This document shows positions 1 to 7,300 of a stretch of 10,301 nt of DNA, in pieces. Numbering within the stretch: the first letter of the stretch is position 1; each line of letters opens with the position of its first letter. This DNA comes from Desulfobacterales bacterium (GTDB lineage: Bacteria > Desulfobacterota > Desulfobacteria > Desulfobacterales > UBA5852): positions 1 to 10,301 of the forward strand of contig JAERRP010000653.1 of the NCBI GenBank assembly GCA_016735415.1. Direction: 5' to 3'. The notes beneath the pieces were generated by a model. That model saw only the letters and a list, made by a program, of their open reading frames with translations, ran no database searches and had not been told where the DNA came from. Position numbers and translations under genes: made by a program.

Positions 1-1087
1 CCGCCTTAATCCGCGCGGTTATGTCGCGCACAATGGCAACCGCCTGCGCGTTGGAAACCGCCACCAGCCGGTTTTCGAAATGTCGGCGTTCTCCGGCGAT
101 TTCCAGTTCGTATTCGAATACCTGGATCCGGCGGCTGTGGATGGCCTGTTCAAGATGCCGCATCATGACCGACGATGTCTCCGCCGGAAATATCTCCGTG
201 ATCTTCCGGCCCAAAAACTGCTCCGCTGCCATAAACAACATATCTTGCGGGCCCTTGCATTCCAGAAAGGTGCCCTGGCGGTCAACCCTGAACATCAGAT
301 CGGGGATGGCATCCAGCAGGGCGCGGCTTTGGGCTTCGCTTTCCCTGATTTTTGCCTCGGCCCGATGCCGTTCCGCGATTTCCCGCTGCAGCGACCTTTC
401 CCGGTCACGAACGGTTGCGGCCATCTCTCTGAAACGCCCGGCAATATCGCCAAGTTCACTGTGCCGGACGGCTTCGAAGCTGTAGTCATAATCCCCCCGG
501 GCCACCCGATCGATACCGTCTTTCAGGATCGTCAGCGGTCGGCGCATGAATATGCGCAGCAGGATGCCGGTCGCAACCAGGATCGCAACCAGGGAAGCGG
601 ACAGAATCAGAAGAATGATATTGCGCAACCAGGCGAGCTCGCCGGCCTGTCTGGCCGGTGACAGATATAGATCCACCTGCCCGATCGTCTGGCCCCGGTG
701 AACGATATTGGCATGACGTTCGATACAGTTGGCCCCGGCCGTGTCTTTACGGTCCTCAAAAAGGATCTTGCCGTCGGCATCGGCAATGCGGACTGCATCG
801 ACAACATCGTTATGGATGTATCCGATTCCGATTTTGGCAATCTGCTCATCGTCGTAATCCCAGAGCGGTACCGCCAGCACCTGGGCCAGGTTTTCCGAAT
901 AACTGCTGGCCAGCGTCTGCAGTTCCCGCATGCGGGAACGGTGCTGGATGTTGTAGACGACCGCCAGCAGGATGCCCTCGAACAGCAGCACCAGCAGCAT
1001 GAGGCTGATGGTCAGCTCTTTGGAAATCGAGCGGCGCTTGAGCTTCCCGAAGGGACTACGCCGCCCGGATGGCGATGTTGTGTTCAC
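1..1087 (-). CDS. Membrane sensor protein, HAMP-PAS, output domain beyond the left edge (partial)
   Basis: Reading the minus strand from a GTG at 1087 gives 362 open codons up to the window edge. Residues about 15-23 are basic, followed by a hydrophobic segment at about 26-46, an extracytoplasmic region at about 47-153, and a second membrane helix at about 155-178. A HAMP-like linker follows at about 181-235 (it contains RRPLTILKDGIDRVARGDYD), then a charged coiled coil, and a PAS domain from about 255 onward (LLDAIPDLMFRVDRQG). The end of the PAS region (VRDITARIKA) matches the usual junction to an output domain. Histidine kinase is most likely; a GGDEF or other output cannot be excluded because that part is missing. 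The GTG start is supported by a TGAGG Shine-Dalgarno 5 nt upstream and by a start 13 nt after the stop of the solute-binding gene, implying co-transcription and a sensing partnership. The membrane topology and HAMP call are clear; the ligand is unknown. Confidence 0.82.
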   Translation of the reverse strand, partial: MNTTSPSGRRSPFGKLKRRSISKELTISLMLLVLLFEGILLAVVYNIQHRSRMRELQTLASSYSENLAQVLAVPLWDYDDEQIAKIGIGYIHNDVVDAVRIADADGKILFEDRKDTAGANCIERHANIVHRGQTIGQVDLYLSPARQAGELAWLRNIILLILSASLVAILVATGILLRIFMRRPLTILKDGIDRVARGDYDYSFEAVRHSELGDIAGRFREMAATVRDRERSLQREIAERHRAEAKIRESEAQSRALLDAIPDLMFRVDRQGTFLECKGPQDMLFMAAEQFLGRKITEIFPAETSSVMMRHLEQAIHSRRIQVFEYELEIAGERRHFENRLVAVSNAQAVAIVRDITARIKA

Positions 1088-1100
1088 AAACACCTCAGTA

Positions 1101-2561
1101 TTATTGGGGGGGCGATTGAATATTATACTTGTGGGCGATCCGCAAGTAGGTGCCGTCTTTCCTAATCCCATCCAGGCACTGCTGCCAATCCCGGACCACC
1201 GTCAGCGGGGTTCCCAGCGAAAAAGCGATATAATTGGATACCTGCCGAAATGCATAAACCCGTTCGAGTTTATCCGGATCGAAGCCGGCCTGGCGGACCA
1301 GATACGGCATATTGAAATCCGAACTTACCCACAGATCGATATTACCGTCGATCAGGTGTCGTACGTTGCTGATATTGTGATTGGCACTCACAAGATTGGT
1401 AAATCCTTTACGCTGCAGGTATTGCTCTTTGGCATCCCTGAGATAGGTGCCGATCCGATTGATTTTTTTAGCCTCCCCCAGCGAATGGATTCGGATGCCG
1501 GCACCCTTGCGGCTGAAAAAAGCCCAGGTCTGGTGATACAGGGGCCCGACCCAATAAAACCGTTTTTCTCTTTGCGCGAGCCGGGTGGTGGAAAAAAGGG
1601 CCACATTGGGAGAATTCTGAGCCAGGGTGAATCCCCGTGACCAGGGAACAACGGCGATGGTATCGGGCTGTTTCAGGCGTTGCAGAATTACGCGAACGAT
1701 TTCCACCGCAAATCCAGCCGGTTGTCCGTCCATCACATAACTTCCGGGGGGCGAGTCCTCGGTGTATATCTTCAATACCGGAGCGCCGGCCGCATATTGA
1801 CCCTTGGTCCTGAAATCCGGAATACTCTCGGCGGGAAGCCACCGGCGGCTGATATCGAAAAAAGTGCCGTCCTCAACCATGGCCTGCAGGGCCGACTGCC
1901 ACCGGCCGACCACCTCCTCGGGTGTCTGTCTGGAAATGGCAACATAGGACTGATAGCTTCTAAAGGGAAGGACAAGTTCCAGTTCGGTCGGGTCGACATT
2001 CTGCTGTCGAGCCACACCCGGCATCCCCAGGTTGTCGAACAGCCACAGATCGACCCGGCCGGACATCAGCTTCTTCAGATTGCTGGCCGGCGACTTCGAG
2101 CTGTCCAGGTTGGTAAAGCCCTTGCTTTTCAGAAGCTGTTCCTTGACGTCGTCCTTGTACGTCGCAATCGCGCCGACCTTTTTGGCATCTTCCAGTGAAT
2201 TGAGCTGCAGGCCGCTGCCTTTTTTGGCGTAAAAGCCGAAATGAACCGTAAACAAGGGTCCGACCCAGTAGAACTGGTCTTCCCGTTCAGGCGTCCGGGT
2301 GGTCGAAAAAAGGGCCACAGCGGGCCGGCTTTGCAGCAGTTTATAGCCGCGGGCCCAGGGCAGCACCCGGATGTTGTCGGGCTGTCCGAGGCGCCTGAGG
2401 ATCTCACGCACGACTTCGGTCGACGAACCGATAATTGTCCCCTTGCGGATAAAATTGAAGGGCGGCGACGCCTCGGTAATGACCGTCATCTCCTGGGCCG
2501 GGGCCGGTCCTGCCAGAACGGCCAGGGCCATCAAAAGACCGATGGCAATTTTGATTTTCAT
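1101..2561 (-). CDS. Secreted tandem solute-binding protein with two SBP_bac_3 (Venus-flytrap) domains
   Basis: This is a 486-residue protein. I start it at the ATG at 2561 rather than a further-upstream in-frame ATG (2702), because an AAGGAG Shine-Dalgarno lies 6 nt before it and a classical signal peptide begins there (MKIKIAIG, hydrophobic core to about residue 18, APAQ cleavage region near 20-23). Two homologous halves follow, about 24-245 and 262-482. They share parallel motifs: VLPWARGYKL / VVPWSRGFTL, ALFSTTR in both, FYWVGPL in both, KGFTNL in both, and VDLWLFDN / IDLWVSSD. Each is the length of a family-3 periplasmic amino-acid-binding-type domain. These folds bind small solutes in the periplasm. 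No transporter permease or ATPase gene adjoins; the next gene is a membrane sensor 13 nt downstream, so a ligand-sensing role is more likely than transport. The ligand cannot be read from sequence. Confidence 0.88.
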   Translation of the reverse strand: MKIKIAIGLLMALAVLAGPAPAQEMTVITEASPPFNFIRKGTIIGSSTEVVREILRRLGQPDNIRVLPWARGYKLLQSRPAVALFSTTRTPEREDQFYWVGPLFTVHFGFYAKKGSGLQLNSLEDAKKVGAIATYKDDVKEQLLKSKGFTNLDSSKSPASNLKKLMSGRVDLWLFDNLGMPGVARQQNVDPTELELVLPFRSYQSYVAISRQTPEEVVGRWQSALQAMVEDGTFFDISRRWLPAESIPDFRTKGQYAAGAPVLKIYTEDSPPGSYVMDGQPAGFAVEIVRVILQRLKQPDTIAVVPWSRGFTLAQNSPNVALFSTTRLAQREKRFYWVGPLYHQTWAFFSRKGAGIRIHSLGEAKKINRIGTYLRDAKEQYLQRKGFTNLVSANHNISNVRHLIDGNIDLWVSSDFNMPYLVRQAGFDPDKLERVYAFRQVSNYIAFSLGTPLTVVRDWQQCLDGIRKDGTYLRIAHKYNIQSPPQ

Positions 2562-2664
2562 ATCGATCTCCTTGCGCTTCACACAGCGATGACCGGAGAC
2601 GCTGAAGCCCGCGAATAAAGGCACTTTGCAGATGGGAGCCGGACAACGCTGTCGAAAAATATGA

Positions 2665-2692
2665 ATTATATCAGAAAAGTTGGGTTTGTTAC
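2665..2692 (-). promoter_or_regulatory. Predicted sigma70 extended -10 promoter for the solute-binding/sensor operon
   Basis: On the minus strand there is a perfect TATAAT (2670-2665) preceded by TGA, forming an extended -10 TGnTATAAT. A GTAACA (-35-like, 4 of 6 consensus) lies 16 bases upstream at 2692-2687. Transcription would begin near 2658, leaving a leader of about 97 nt before the ATG at 2561. This placement also argues against translation starting at 2702. It is a motif match only. Confidence 0.6.
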
Positions 2693-2887
2693 AGTAGAAC
2701 ATTGGGGGCCATCCCGGTATCGTGTCGGATTCAACATCGTCACAAAGTGCCCGGAAGGGAATTTGCCATTACCGCCTCATCACCGCCGAACAGCCCCCTC
2801 ATCTTTCTTAACGGGTTCCATCGCCCCTTTTCTTAATCCCGGCCGGCTGTAGACACGGCCTGAGAAGTATTTTAAATCCTGATTCTA

Positions 2888-2916
2888 TCGATATTTTAAT
2901 CAGTTAGACTTATAGT
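2888..2916 (+). promoter_or_regulatory. Possible sigma70 promoter for the PilZ regulator gene
   Basis: TCGATA (4 of 6 to the -35 consensus) at 2888-2893 and TATAGT (5 of 6 to the -10 consensus) at 2911-2916 are separated by the optimal 17 bases. Transcription would begin near 2923, about 50 nt before the ATG. The region is AT-rich, so chance matches are likely; treat as a candidate. Confidence 0.35.
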
Positions 2917-2974
2917 TGGCATTATGTTAGTCTGCTGGAAGTAATCCTGATCAGCGTCAGAAGGCTGCCAGTGC

Positions 2975-3973
2975 ATGCTAACCCCTGCGAGACAGAGCCC
3001 TATGGAAAACATCGATCAGATGGAAGAAGAAGTCGATCGGCTCGTTGAAGCCAATGATACGGCCGGCGCCGTCAAGCGCTTGTTCGAACTCATCGAACAG
3101 CAGGCCCGGGCCAAAAACTTCCCAAAGGCCGATACCCTGCGTGAACGGTTGATGGCCGTGGACGACATGGCCTTGACCGAGATCATCAAGTCGGCCGAAA
3201 TCATCGAAGCGGCCAAAAGCAGTGCCCTGGATCGCGACCATGTCGAGATCTACGCCGCCCTCTACGATAATCTTAACGAAGAGGAAACCAATGCCCTTTT
3301 TTTCGGCATGCAGTCCCGCAAGGCCGAATCCGAAGAAGTCATCTACCGCCAGGGTGAGGCCAACCAGCGGCTCTTCTTTTTAAACCAGGGGCAGCTCAAT
3401 CTCTATTTTACCAGGGAAGGCAAGGACAGCCTGATCAGCGTCCTGGAGCCGGGCGCCATTGCCGGGCAGGACAGCTTCTTTGTGGCATCGTTCGCCACGA
3501 CTTCGCTGGCGGTGCCGTCCCAGGCCGCGATGCAGGTGCTCGACTTCAGTACGGTCGAAAAATGGAAAGAAAACATCCCCGGTCTGGTCGACAAGCTGGA
3601 GCAGTTCTGCCGCCGCCGCCGTGTGGGCGACCTCGTGGCCGCCAAAGGCCTGGACCGCCGTTCCAGCCGCCGGATCAAAGTTGAAGGCCAGATCGTGGCC
3701 CAGATTCTCGATGACAACGGGCAACCGGTCGGCAAACCCTTTCGCGGCGATCTGGCCGATCTCTCCAATACCGGCCTGGCGTTTTATATCAAAGCTACCG
3801 ACCGCGCCGCCCGCCTGCTGCTGGGCCGCAAGCTGCAGGGCCGTTTTTCCATCCGGACCCCGGGCAAGGACCAGACCCTGGAGCGCAAAGGCCGAGTCGT
3901 GGCCGTCAATACGCTCTATATCGGTGACTATTCGATTCACCTGCGGTTTGATACAGCGCTCAAATCCAATTAA
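2975..3973 (+). CDS. Regulator with cyclic-nucleotide-binding-like domain and C-terminal PilZ (c-di-GMP) domain
   Basis: The protein has 332 residues with no signal peptide or membrane segment, so it is cytoplasmic. Residues about 10-85 are charged and helical, with a UVR-like stretch near 41-60 (QQARAKNFPKADTLRERL). Residues about 100-212 form a cyclic-nucleotide-binding-type beta-roll (EEVIYRQGEANQRLFFLNQG, then LISVLEPGAIAGQDSFF). The C-terminal part from about 226 is a PilZ domain with both signature motifs: RRSSRR at 228-233 and DLSNTG at 262-267 (the D/NxSxxG element). Intact PilZ motifs predict c-di-GMP binding. The beta-roll lacks the usual phosphate-cassette residues: Q165 stands where Glu is expected and T175/T176 where Arg is expected, so cAMP/cGMP binding is doubtful. 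There is no helix-turn-helix, so it probably acts through protein contacts. An ATG at 3002 (start MENIDQMEEE) is an equally possible start, as neither has a strong Shine-Dalgarno. Confidence 0.85.
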   Translation: MLTPARQSPMENIDQMEEEVDRLVEANDTAGAVKRLFELIEQQARAKNFPKADTLRERLMAVDDMALTEIIKSAEIIEAAKSSALDRDHVEIYAALYDNLNEEETNALFFGMQSRKAESEEVIYRQGEANQRLFFLNQGQLNLYFTREGKDSLISVLEPGAIAGQDSFFVASFATTSLAVPSQAAMQVLDFSTVEKWKENIPGLVDKLEQFCRRRRVGDLVAAKGLDRRSSRRIKVEGQIVAQILDDNGQPVGKPFRGDLADLSNTGLAFYIKATDRAARLLLGRKLQGRFSIRTPGKDQTLERKGRVVAVNTLYIGDYSIHLRFDTALKSN

Positions 3974-4042
3974 GTATTCCATCAGAAGGGGCATCTTTTA
4001 TATAGCGTGGACCCGATTTAGCTGTTATCGTGCACTCCCTGC

Positions 4043-4071
4043 TCATTCCATATACATTGAATGACCATTCA
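4043..4071. promoter_or_regulatory. Cluster of GAATGA-type half-sites; candidate TetR-family-like operator
   Basis: A palindrome TGAATG-AC-CATTCA sits at 4058-4071, with 6-base arms and a 2-base spacer. An additional inverted half-site TCATTC lies at 4043-4048. Palindromes of this type are common operators of TetR-family regulators, including fatty-acid-responsive ones, but no regulator gene is visible in the window. The site lies about 80-105 bases upstream of the sigma54 -24 element. The family assignment is inference. Confidence 0.35.
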
Positions 4072-4149
4072 TCGCCCACCTGAATCCCTCCCGGAGAATC
4101 ATCTTTTAAAATAGCATATCATTTCAGGGTGATAGTTTCCCGCACCGCC

Positions 4150-4164
4150 TGGCACCCCTCTTGC
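4150..4164 (+). promoter_or_regulatory. Sigma54 (RpoN) -24/-12 promoter for the megasynthase gene
   Basis: TGGCAC at 4150-4155 and TTGC at 4161-4164 match the sigma54 consensus TGGCAC-N5-TTGC, with the diagnostic GG and GC separated by exactly 10 bases. Transcription would begin near 4176, giving a leader of about 168 nt. Sigma54 promoters need an enhancer-binding activator; none is encoded in the window. No comparably good sigma70 promoter was noticed in this gap. Confidence 0.7.
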
Positions 4165-4219
4165 TTAGCCAGTTGATTCGTTTCGCGGCCGCCCCACCGA
4201 AAAAGCCCTTGCTTAAATG

Positions 4220-4239
4220 CGGATCGCGCGCCCGATCCG
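4220..4239 (+). repeat. Inverted repeat (7-base arms) in the predicted mRNA leader
   Basis: CGGATCG at 4220-4226 pairs with CGATCCG at 4233-4239 around a 6-base loop. It lies within the leader downstream of the predicted sigma54 start. It is not followed by a T-run, so it is not an intrinsic terminator. It could be a leader hairpin or a protein-binding site. Confidence 0.45.
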
Positions 4240-4278
4240 ATTCCGATTTCAAATTTCACAGATTTTTAAGGATACAAC

Positions 4279-4299
4279 GGCCTTCCGGACCGGAAGGCC
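4279..4299 (+). repeat. Perfect 10-base-arm palindrome in the megasynthase leader
   Basis: GGCCTTCCGG at 4279-4288 and CCGGAAGGCC at 4290-4299 form a perfect palindrome around a single A. As RNA, the central bases would open into the loop, leaving a stem of about 8-9 GC-rich pairs. The right arm carries GGAAGG, a Shine-Dalgarno-like sequence placed 8 nt before an ATG at 4306, which the hairpin would hide. No T-run follows. An operator function as DNA is equally possible. Confidence 0.6.
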
Positions 4300-4305
4300 G
4301 GATCG

Positions 4306-4338
4306 ATGATTGGATATCGAAACCCAAATCCGGAGTAA
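4306..4338 (+). other. Possible 10-codon leader ORF (MIGYRNPNPE)
   Basis: An ATG at 4306 opens a 10-codon reading frame that stops with TAA at 4336-4338, five bases before the megasynthase ATG and across its Shine-Dalgarno. GGAAGG within the palindrome arm lies 8 nt upstream. Placement would allow translational coupling to the main gene. Such short ORFs arise by chance easily, so confidence is low. Confidence 0.2.
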
Positions 4339-4343
4339 AAATA

Positions 4344-7300
4344 ATGATTACAAGACTTGTCAGTTCCCGGCTGCCCGTGTTGGCCTATCACCCCCCCAAA
4401 ATATGCGATGCCACCTATATGCAGGCCCTGGATCGCGCCGGTGCCCTGCCGATCCTGGATACCGAATTTCTGACCAATACCGAGGTCATCCAGACCCTGG
4501 ACCGCATGGCCGGTGAGGATCTGCTGTTCGGATTACGGCTGCCGGTTGCCAATCAGGCCCTCGTGGACTATCTGGAACGCAATTCCATCGCCAATCTGGA
4601 CCTGGTCATCTTCACCTACCGAACGGTCGGGGACCTCAAGAGCTTCCAGTTCGACAATCGCGATTACAAGTTTGTTCTAGAAATCGTCGACATCAAACTC
4701 GATCAGGAGATCAAGCGCATCGCCCCCCACGGCCTGATCGTCAAGGGCATGGAAGCGCCGGGCAAAGTCTCCCGTTACTCCGCCTTTATCCTCCTCCAGT
4801 GGTACCTTAAAAACACCGTTCGGCCGGTTTTCGTGCACGGCGGTGTCGGACGGCACACCGCGGCCGGTCTTTTCGCCATGGGCGCCCATGGCATCGTGCT
4901 GGACAACCAGCTCTACCTGGCGCAGGAAGCCCCCCTTTCTTCCAGCTACAAGGAACTGCTCCGTGGCCTGGAAGAAAAAGATTCCACCATCATCGGGCAT
5001 TCGTTGAATGCGGGCTATCGCTTTTTCGCCAAACTGGGCACCCGCATTGTCAAATCGCTGCGGGACAAGGAAATCCAGTTGGCGGACGAAGCCGATGCCG
5101 ACGAGATGCTCTGCCGCGAAATCGAGAAAGATTTCGCCCGCCTGGACGAAACCAGTGAAACGCCGGTCCAAAGCCTCTTTTATCTGGGGCAGGATGCGGT
5201 CTTCGCGCGCCATTTTACCGAAATGGGCGCGACTGTGGGGGCCATGATCCGGGAGCTTTTTTTGCACATCGGGAAACAGCTTGGCGCCGTGGATGAACAC
5301 GACCCCTTGCGGGCCGATTCGCCCCTGGCCCGGGAGCATGGTACGCGCTACCCCATCATGCAGGGCCCTATGGCCAATGTGAGCGACAATGCCGATTTTG
5401 CGGCCGCGGTTTTTGAAAACGGCGGCCTGCCCTTTTTCGCCCTGGGCAACCTCCCGGCGGATCTGGCCGACAATATCCTTAAAAACGGCAAGGAAAAAGT
5501 GACGCGCTTCGGGGTCGGTATGATCGGCATCGAGGCCTTCAATCAAACCATTGCCCACCATTTGGCCTCCGTCAAAAAGTATGAAGCGCCCTTTGCCCTG
5601 TTTGCCGGCGGCATTCCCTCCCAGGTCAACGAGCTGGAAGCGAACGGCACCAAGACCTACCTGCACACCCCCAGCCTGAGCATGCTGGAAAACGCCATTC
5701 GCAAAGGCTGCCAGCGTTTCATTTTCGAAGGCTCCGAAGCCGGCGGGCATGTGGGCGAGCTGAGCAGTCTGGTACTCTGGGAGCAGGCCATGGAAAAAAT
5801 GGACCGGCTTCCGGAAGACGAACGCCAGGGTAAAACCATTGTTTTTGCCGGCGGTATCGGCACCCGCCTGGCGACCCAGTTTATCAGCGGCATGACCGCC
5901 CGGATGGCCGCCGGCGGTGTCAAGATCGGCATCCAGGTGGGGACTTCCTATCTCTTCTCCAGGGAGATCGTGGAAAGCGGGGCCATCAAGAAGATCTATC
6001 AGGACGTGGTCTGCGAACGCGATGAAACCATTCTCATGGGCAACACCGTGGGGCTGGCCTCACGGACCGTGGCCACCCCTTTCTCCCGGCACATGATCGA
6101 AAGCGAGCACCACCGCCTCAAGGACGGCCTGCCCCTGCACGAGCGCAAGAAAGCCTTTGAGAAGGATAATCTCGGTTCCCTGCTGATCGGCGCCAAGGCC
6201 TTCTGCCCGGACTTCAATGACGCTTCCGGCGAAGTCTGCCTGATCAACTACGACGAGAAGGATCAATACGAGTGCGGCAATTTCATGGTGGGCGACTGCC
6301 TGAGCTTCAACCCCTGTACGACCACCATCGCCGACATTCACGCCACCCTTTTCGACGGCAAGGAAGAACTCACGGCCCGGCTGAACGCACTGGAAATCTT
6401 TTCGAGCCCGGTCAGAGAAATCGAGGATGAAATCGCCGTGATCGGCATGGGCTGCATCTACCCGGGTGCGGATAGCCCGGCCAAATTGTGGCAGAACATC
6501 CTCGACAAGCACTATGCCATCGATGAAATGCCGGCCGAGCGTCTCGATCCGGATTTATACTATCATGAAGACCGCAAGGCCGAAGACAAAAGCTACACCA
6601 AGATTGCCGGGGTCGTAAAAGATTACGTCTTCGACCACGCACGCTACGGCTACACCGAGGAAAAGGCCGCCCGGCTCTCCCGCAGCCAGCGGATGATTCT
6701 GGAAAGCGCCTACCGGGCCGTGGCCGATGCCGGCTACCTGACCGACGATCTCAAGCTGGCCGACCACCTGCGCGCTTCCACGGCCGTGATCGTGGCCACC
6801 TGCCTGGGCAACGAACTGGGCAACGACCTGCACCTCAAATACTGGAACCCGGAACTCAAGCACTATCTCGACCAGATCGAGGCTTTCAATACCCTGGACG
6901 ACGAAGCCCGCGCGCACCTTTTGGACGGCCTGCGCGGCGGCATGGCCAACGGTCTCGATTACGAACCGGTCCACGGACAACTGCTCAACATCGAAGCTTC
7001 CCGGATCGCCCACCACATGGGCATCGAGGGCATCAACTATGTCCTGGACGCCGCCTGCGCCACCTCGTTTGCGGCCCTGGACTGCAGCATCAAAGAACTC
7101 CTGAGCGGGGAGTACGACCTGGTGATCACCGGCGGGGTCAACACCAACCTGGCGCCGGAATCCTTTGTGGGCTTCTCCAAGATGGGCGCCCTGTCCGCCA
7201 AGGGGTCCTATCCCTTCGATGCCCGGGCCGACGGGTTTGTGCTCGGGGAAGGGGCCGGGGTGCTGGTGTTGAAGCGCATGAAAGACGCCCTGCGCGACGG

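Larger units (their letters stand above)
2562..2974. other. Divergent intergenic region between the sensor operon and the PilZ regulator
   Basis: These 413 bases separate two divergent genes. I see no convincing gene here. The stretch holds the predicted minus-strand promoter at 2665-2692 and a weaker plus-strand candidate at 2888-2916. The part from about 2840 to 2940 is more AT-rich than its surroundings, as expected of a promoter region. No clear intrinsic terminator, tRNA or repeat was found. Confidence 0.6.
3974..4343. other. Intergenic regulatory region upstream of the megasynthase gene
   Basis: This 370-base gap has no convincing protein gene beyond a possible 10-codon leader ORF. From left to right it holds GAATGA-type half-sites (4043-4071), an AT-rich stretch (about 4098-4130), a sigma54 promoter match (4150-4164), two GC-rich inverted repeats (4220-4239 and 4279-4299), and the Shine-Dalgarno GGAG at 4332-4335. 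I see no clear intrinsic terminator for the upstream PilZ gene. Confidence 0.6.

Noticed and set aside
1680..2618. Plus-strand open frames inside the solute-binding gene (1680-2198, 2241-2618)
   Set aside because: They overlap a gene with clear duplicated domain motifs on the other strand, and their translations show no recognisable domain.
2562..2702. A 47-residue N-terminal extension of the solute-binding protein from the ATG at 2702
   Set aside because: The start at 2561 has an AAGGAG site and a signal peptide directly after it, and the predicted promoter would begin transcription near 2658, downstream of 2702.
3380..3994. Minus-strand 204-codon frame opposite the PilZ regulator
   Set aside because: It is a shadow of the plus-strand gene, which has intact PilZ signature motifs; there is no ribosome site or family resemblance.
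4220..4299. Leader inverted repeats as intrinsic terminators of the PilZ gene
   Set aside because: Neither stem is followed by a T-run, and both lie downstream of the predicted sigma54 promoter.
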